From: RYN-230 sp963841695
GTDB taxonomy: Bacteria > Actinomycetota > Actinomycetes > Streptosporangiales > Streptosporangiaceae
Direction: 5' to 3'
Assembly (NCBI GenBank): GCA_963841695.1
Contig: CAWJDQ010000002.1
Span: 62,001 to 126,000, forward strand
Length of the DNA: 64,000 nt
Part shown: in pieces, positions 62,769 to 64,000 of the stretch
Layout of the letters: each line of letters starts with the position of its first letter
How positions within the stretch are numbered: position 1 is the first letter of the stretch
The notes under the pieces: generated by a model
What the model was told of the DNA's origin: nothing
Database searches by the model: none
What the model saw: only the letters and a program-made list of their open reading frames with translations
Translations under genes and position numbers: made by a program

Positions 62769-64000
62769 TTACATCCCGGAGGGGTTCATCAGGTGGTGGC
62801 GGGCGTTGTCGCCGATCCGGTCCCTGGTCGGCTGCATCCTGGTGCCGGTCGTGCCGGTCGCCGCGCCAGTCGCCGCAGCCGCGGGGTGCGCGGTCTGCTG
62901 CGTGGTGTTGAACGTCGCGGCGATCGCCACGGCGTCACCGTTCAGGGTGACCGTCACCGGATTCGTCAGGCCGAAGTCCTGGCAGTTGAGGTTGGTGAAG
63001 GACATGTTGAGCCGGTTGGCCATGAACGTGAGCAGGTTGTCACCGGTCGCGGCCACCGGGGAGGTGTCCGTGGCCAGCAGCGCCTGGTTGTTGGCCAGGA
63101 ACGGGGTCTGGATGTTGACCATGTTCTGGCAGAAATTCTCCGGGCTGCTGGTCTCGTTGTTCGCAGCCGAGATCGGCGGCTGGCCGAGCTCCTCCCGGTA
63201 CAGGTTGGTCTTGGTCGCGCTGAACGCGTTGTTGACCAGCACCATCTCGTCGTTCTCCGGCACCAGGGCGACGGGCGCCGCCTGGTTCTGCGCCGAGATC
63301 TCATCCAGGGCCTGCGAGGTGCCCAGCGTCCCGCCATTCGACAGGTCCGGCGCCTCGAACGGCGTGCAGCCGATCGTCGGGTCAAGGAACGAGTCGAGCA
63401 GCTTGTTGTCGCTCCCGTTGACGATCGGGGTCGCACCGGCCAGCGCGGCCACGTTGGCCGTGTTGTCCTGCGCGGTCTCGCCGTTGCCGGTGAGCAGGTA
63501 GGTCGTGGTCACGTTGTCGCTGGGGTCCTGGTCGATCACGTCGAAGTTGCGCGTGGTCAGGCAGGGCTGGCCCGTCTTGGTCGCGGTGCCCAGCGGCGGG
63601 ATGACCAGTTTGCCTTCCGCCTTGTCCCGGGCCACCGCCTGGAAGAACTGGGTGCCGTTGCAGAACGACACCTGCCCGAAGATCGACCCGGGCAGTCCGT
63701 TGACGCAGCGCCCTTCGGCCAGCGCGCCCGGCGTGGCCCCCACCTGGGTGAGGTTCGTGCCGTTGAAGCCGAAGTCGACGGTGACGATCGCGCCCGCGGG
63801 CAGCGTCGGCACGACCGGCGTGGCCGCGGGTGTGGTGCCCTGGGTGATGACCAGGGGCTCGTAGACGCTCAGTGCCCCGGTGGCCGGGTTCAGGATCGTC
63901 GCCTGCACGAACGCGCCCAGGTTGGCGTTGTTGACCATGTTGCAGCCAGACGCGGCGGGCGTGGCGCCGTCCGTCCCGGTCAGCTGGTACGGCGTGGCCA
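62769..64000 (-). CDS. Secreted cysteine-containing hypothetical protein (paralog B, 5' partial)
   Basis: Open to the right edge; the frame continues as TPYQLTGTDGATPAASGCNM before the internal Met at 63938, so the start lies outside. The 410 visible residues align end to end with paralog A: LGAFVQATILNPATGALSV, GSIFGQVSFCNGT, DNVTTTYLLTGNGETAQDN, LGTSQALDEISAQNQAAPVA, LTFMANRLNMSFTNLNC. Seven Cys are at shared positions. The C-terminus differs (an Ala/Thr linker, then TRDRIGDNARHHLMNPSGM). Function unknown; exported by analogy with A. Confidence 0.75.
   Translation of the reverse strand, partial: ATPYQLTGTDGATPAASGCNMVNNANLGAFVQATILNPATGALSVYEPLVITQGTTPAATPVVPTLPAGAIVTVDFGFNGTNLTQVGATPGALAEGRCVNGLPGSIFGQVSFCNGTQFFQAVARDKAEGKLVIPPLGTATKTGQPCLTTRNFDVIDQDPSDNVTTTYLLTGNGETAQDNTANVAALAGATPIVNGSDNKLLDSFLDPTIGCTPFEAPDLSNGGTLGTSQALDEISAQNQAAPVALVPENDEMVLVNNAFSATKTNLYREELGQPPISAANNETSSPENFCQNMVNIQTPFLANNQALLATDTSPVAATGDNLLTFMANRLNMSFTNLNCQDFGLTNPVTVTLNGDAVAIAATFNTTQQTAHPAAAATGAATGTTGTRMQPTRDRIGDNARHHLMNPSGM

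Overview
The window looks like chromosome from a very GC-rich actinomycete (Actinomycetota, perhaps Streptosporangiales-like; the rank is inference). Evidence: WhiB7 with its leader, mycoredoxin, UvrD2, an ANTAR protein, a DUF1707 protein, a TcpC/TcpE-type secretion locus, GTG/TTG starts with AGGAGG sites, and two gene orders that match Mycobacterium tuberculosis. These are Rv3195-Rv3198A (metalloprotease-like, ThiF-like, AarF, whiB7, uvrD2, mycoredoxin) at the left, and the Rv1098c-Rv1112 neighbourhood (fum, glpX, xseB, xseA, lipid-droplet protein, ispH, DUF6542, ychF) in the middle. I saw no rRNA, tRNA, CRISPR array, integrase or transposase.

Layout. 0-10 kb: the WhiB7 neighbourhood, with an attenuator-type whiB7 leader, then tesB, uvrD2, mrx1 and an ANTAR gene. 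10-22 kb: envelope and storage genes. Three related polytopic membrane proteins (GT-C-like by inference) surround a polyprenyl-phosphate-sugar-synthase-like GT2 and a UDP-sugar 6-dehydrogenase, and a cyanophycin pair (cphB, cphA) sits among them. 22-33.3 kb: one minus-strand operon for a Tcp/VirB-type secretion apparatus (TcpC, small membrane subunit, TcpE, ParA/MinD-like, VirB4, VirB6-like, small membrane protein, SLT+NlpC/P60 hydrolase) with no relaxase or coupling protein in view. 33.8-36 kb: a methyltransferase, then a small vapBC+GNAT island flanked by 27-bp repeats that copy the 3' end of ychF. 35.9-48 kb: conserved housekeeping genes. 47.6-50.3 kb: a cobalamin riboswitch and two HoxN/NixA-type Ni/Co permeases. 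50-57.5 kb: DUF1707 protein, MFS+phosphotransferase ORF, class I fumarase, Ser/Thr kinase. 57.5-64 kb: exported cell-wall and envelope proteins. These are two transglycosylases, each preceded by a Crp-like site, then two paralogous cysteine-rich secreted proteins bracketing an HtrA-like protein that lacks catalytic His and Ser.

The sequence carries an unusual number of single-base frame breaks, including in housekeeping genes such as glpX and rmuC, mostly in GC-rich stretches. The simplest reading is uncorrected assembly error rather than mass gene decay. Frame-broken genes are therefore given as whole spans with the likely break point stated.
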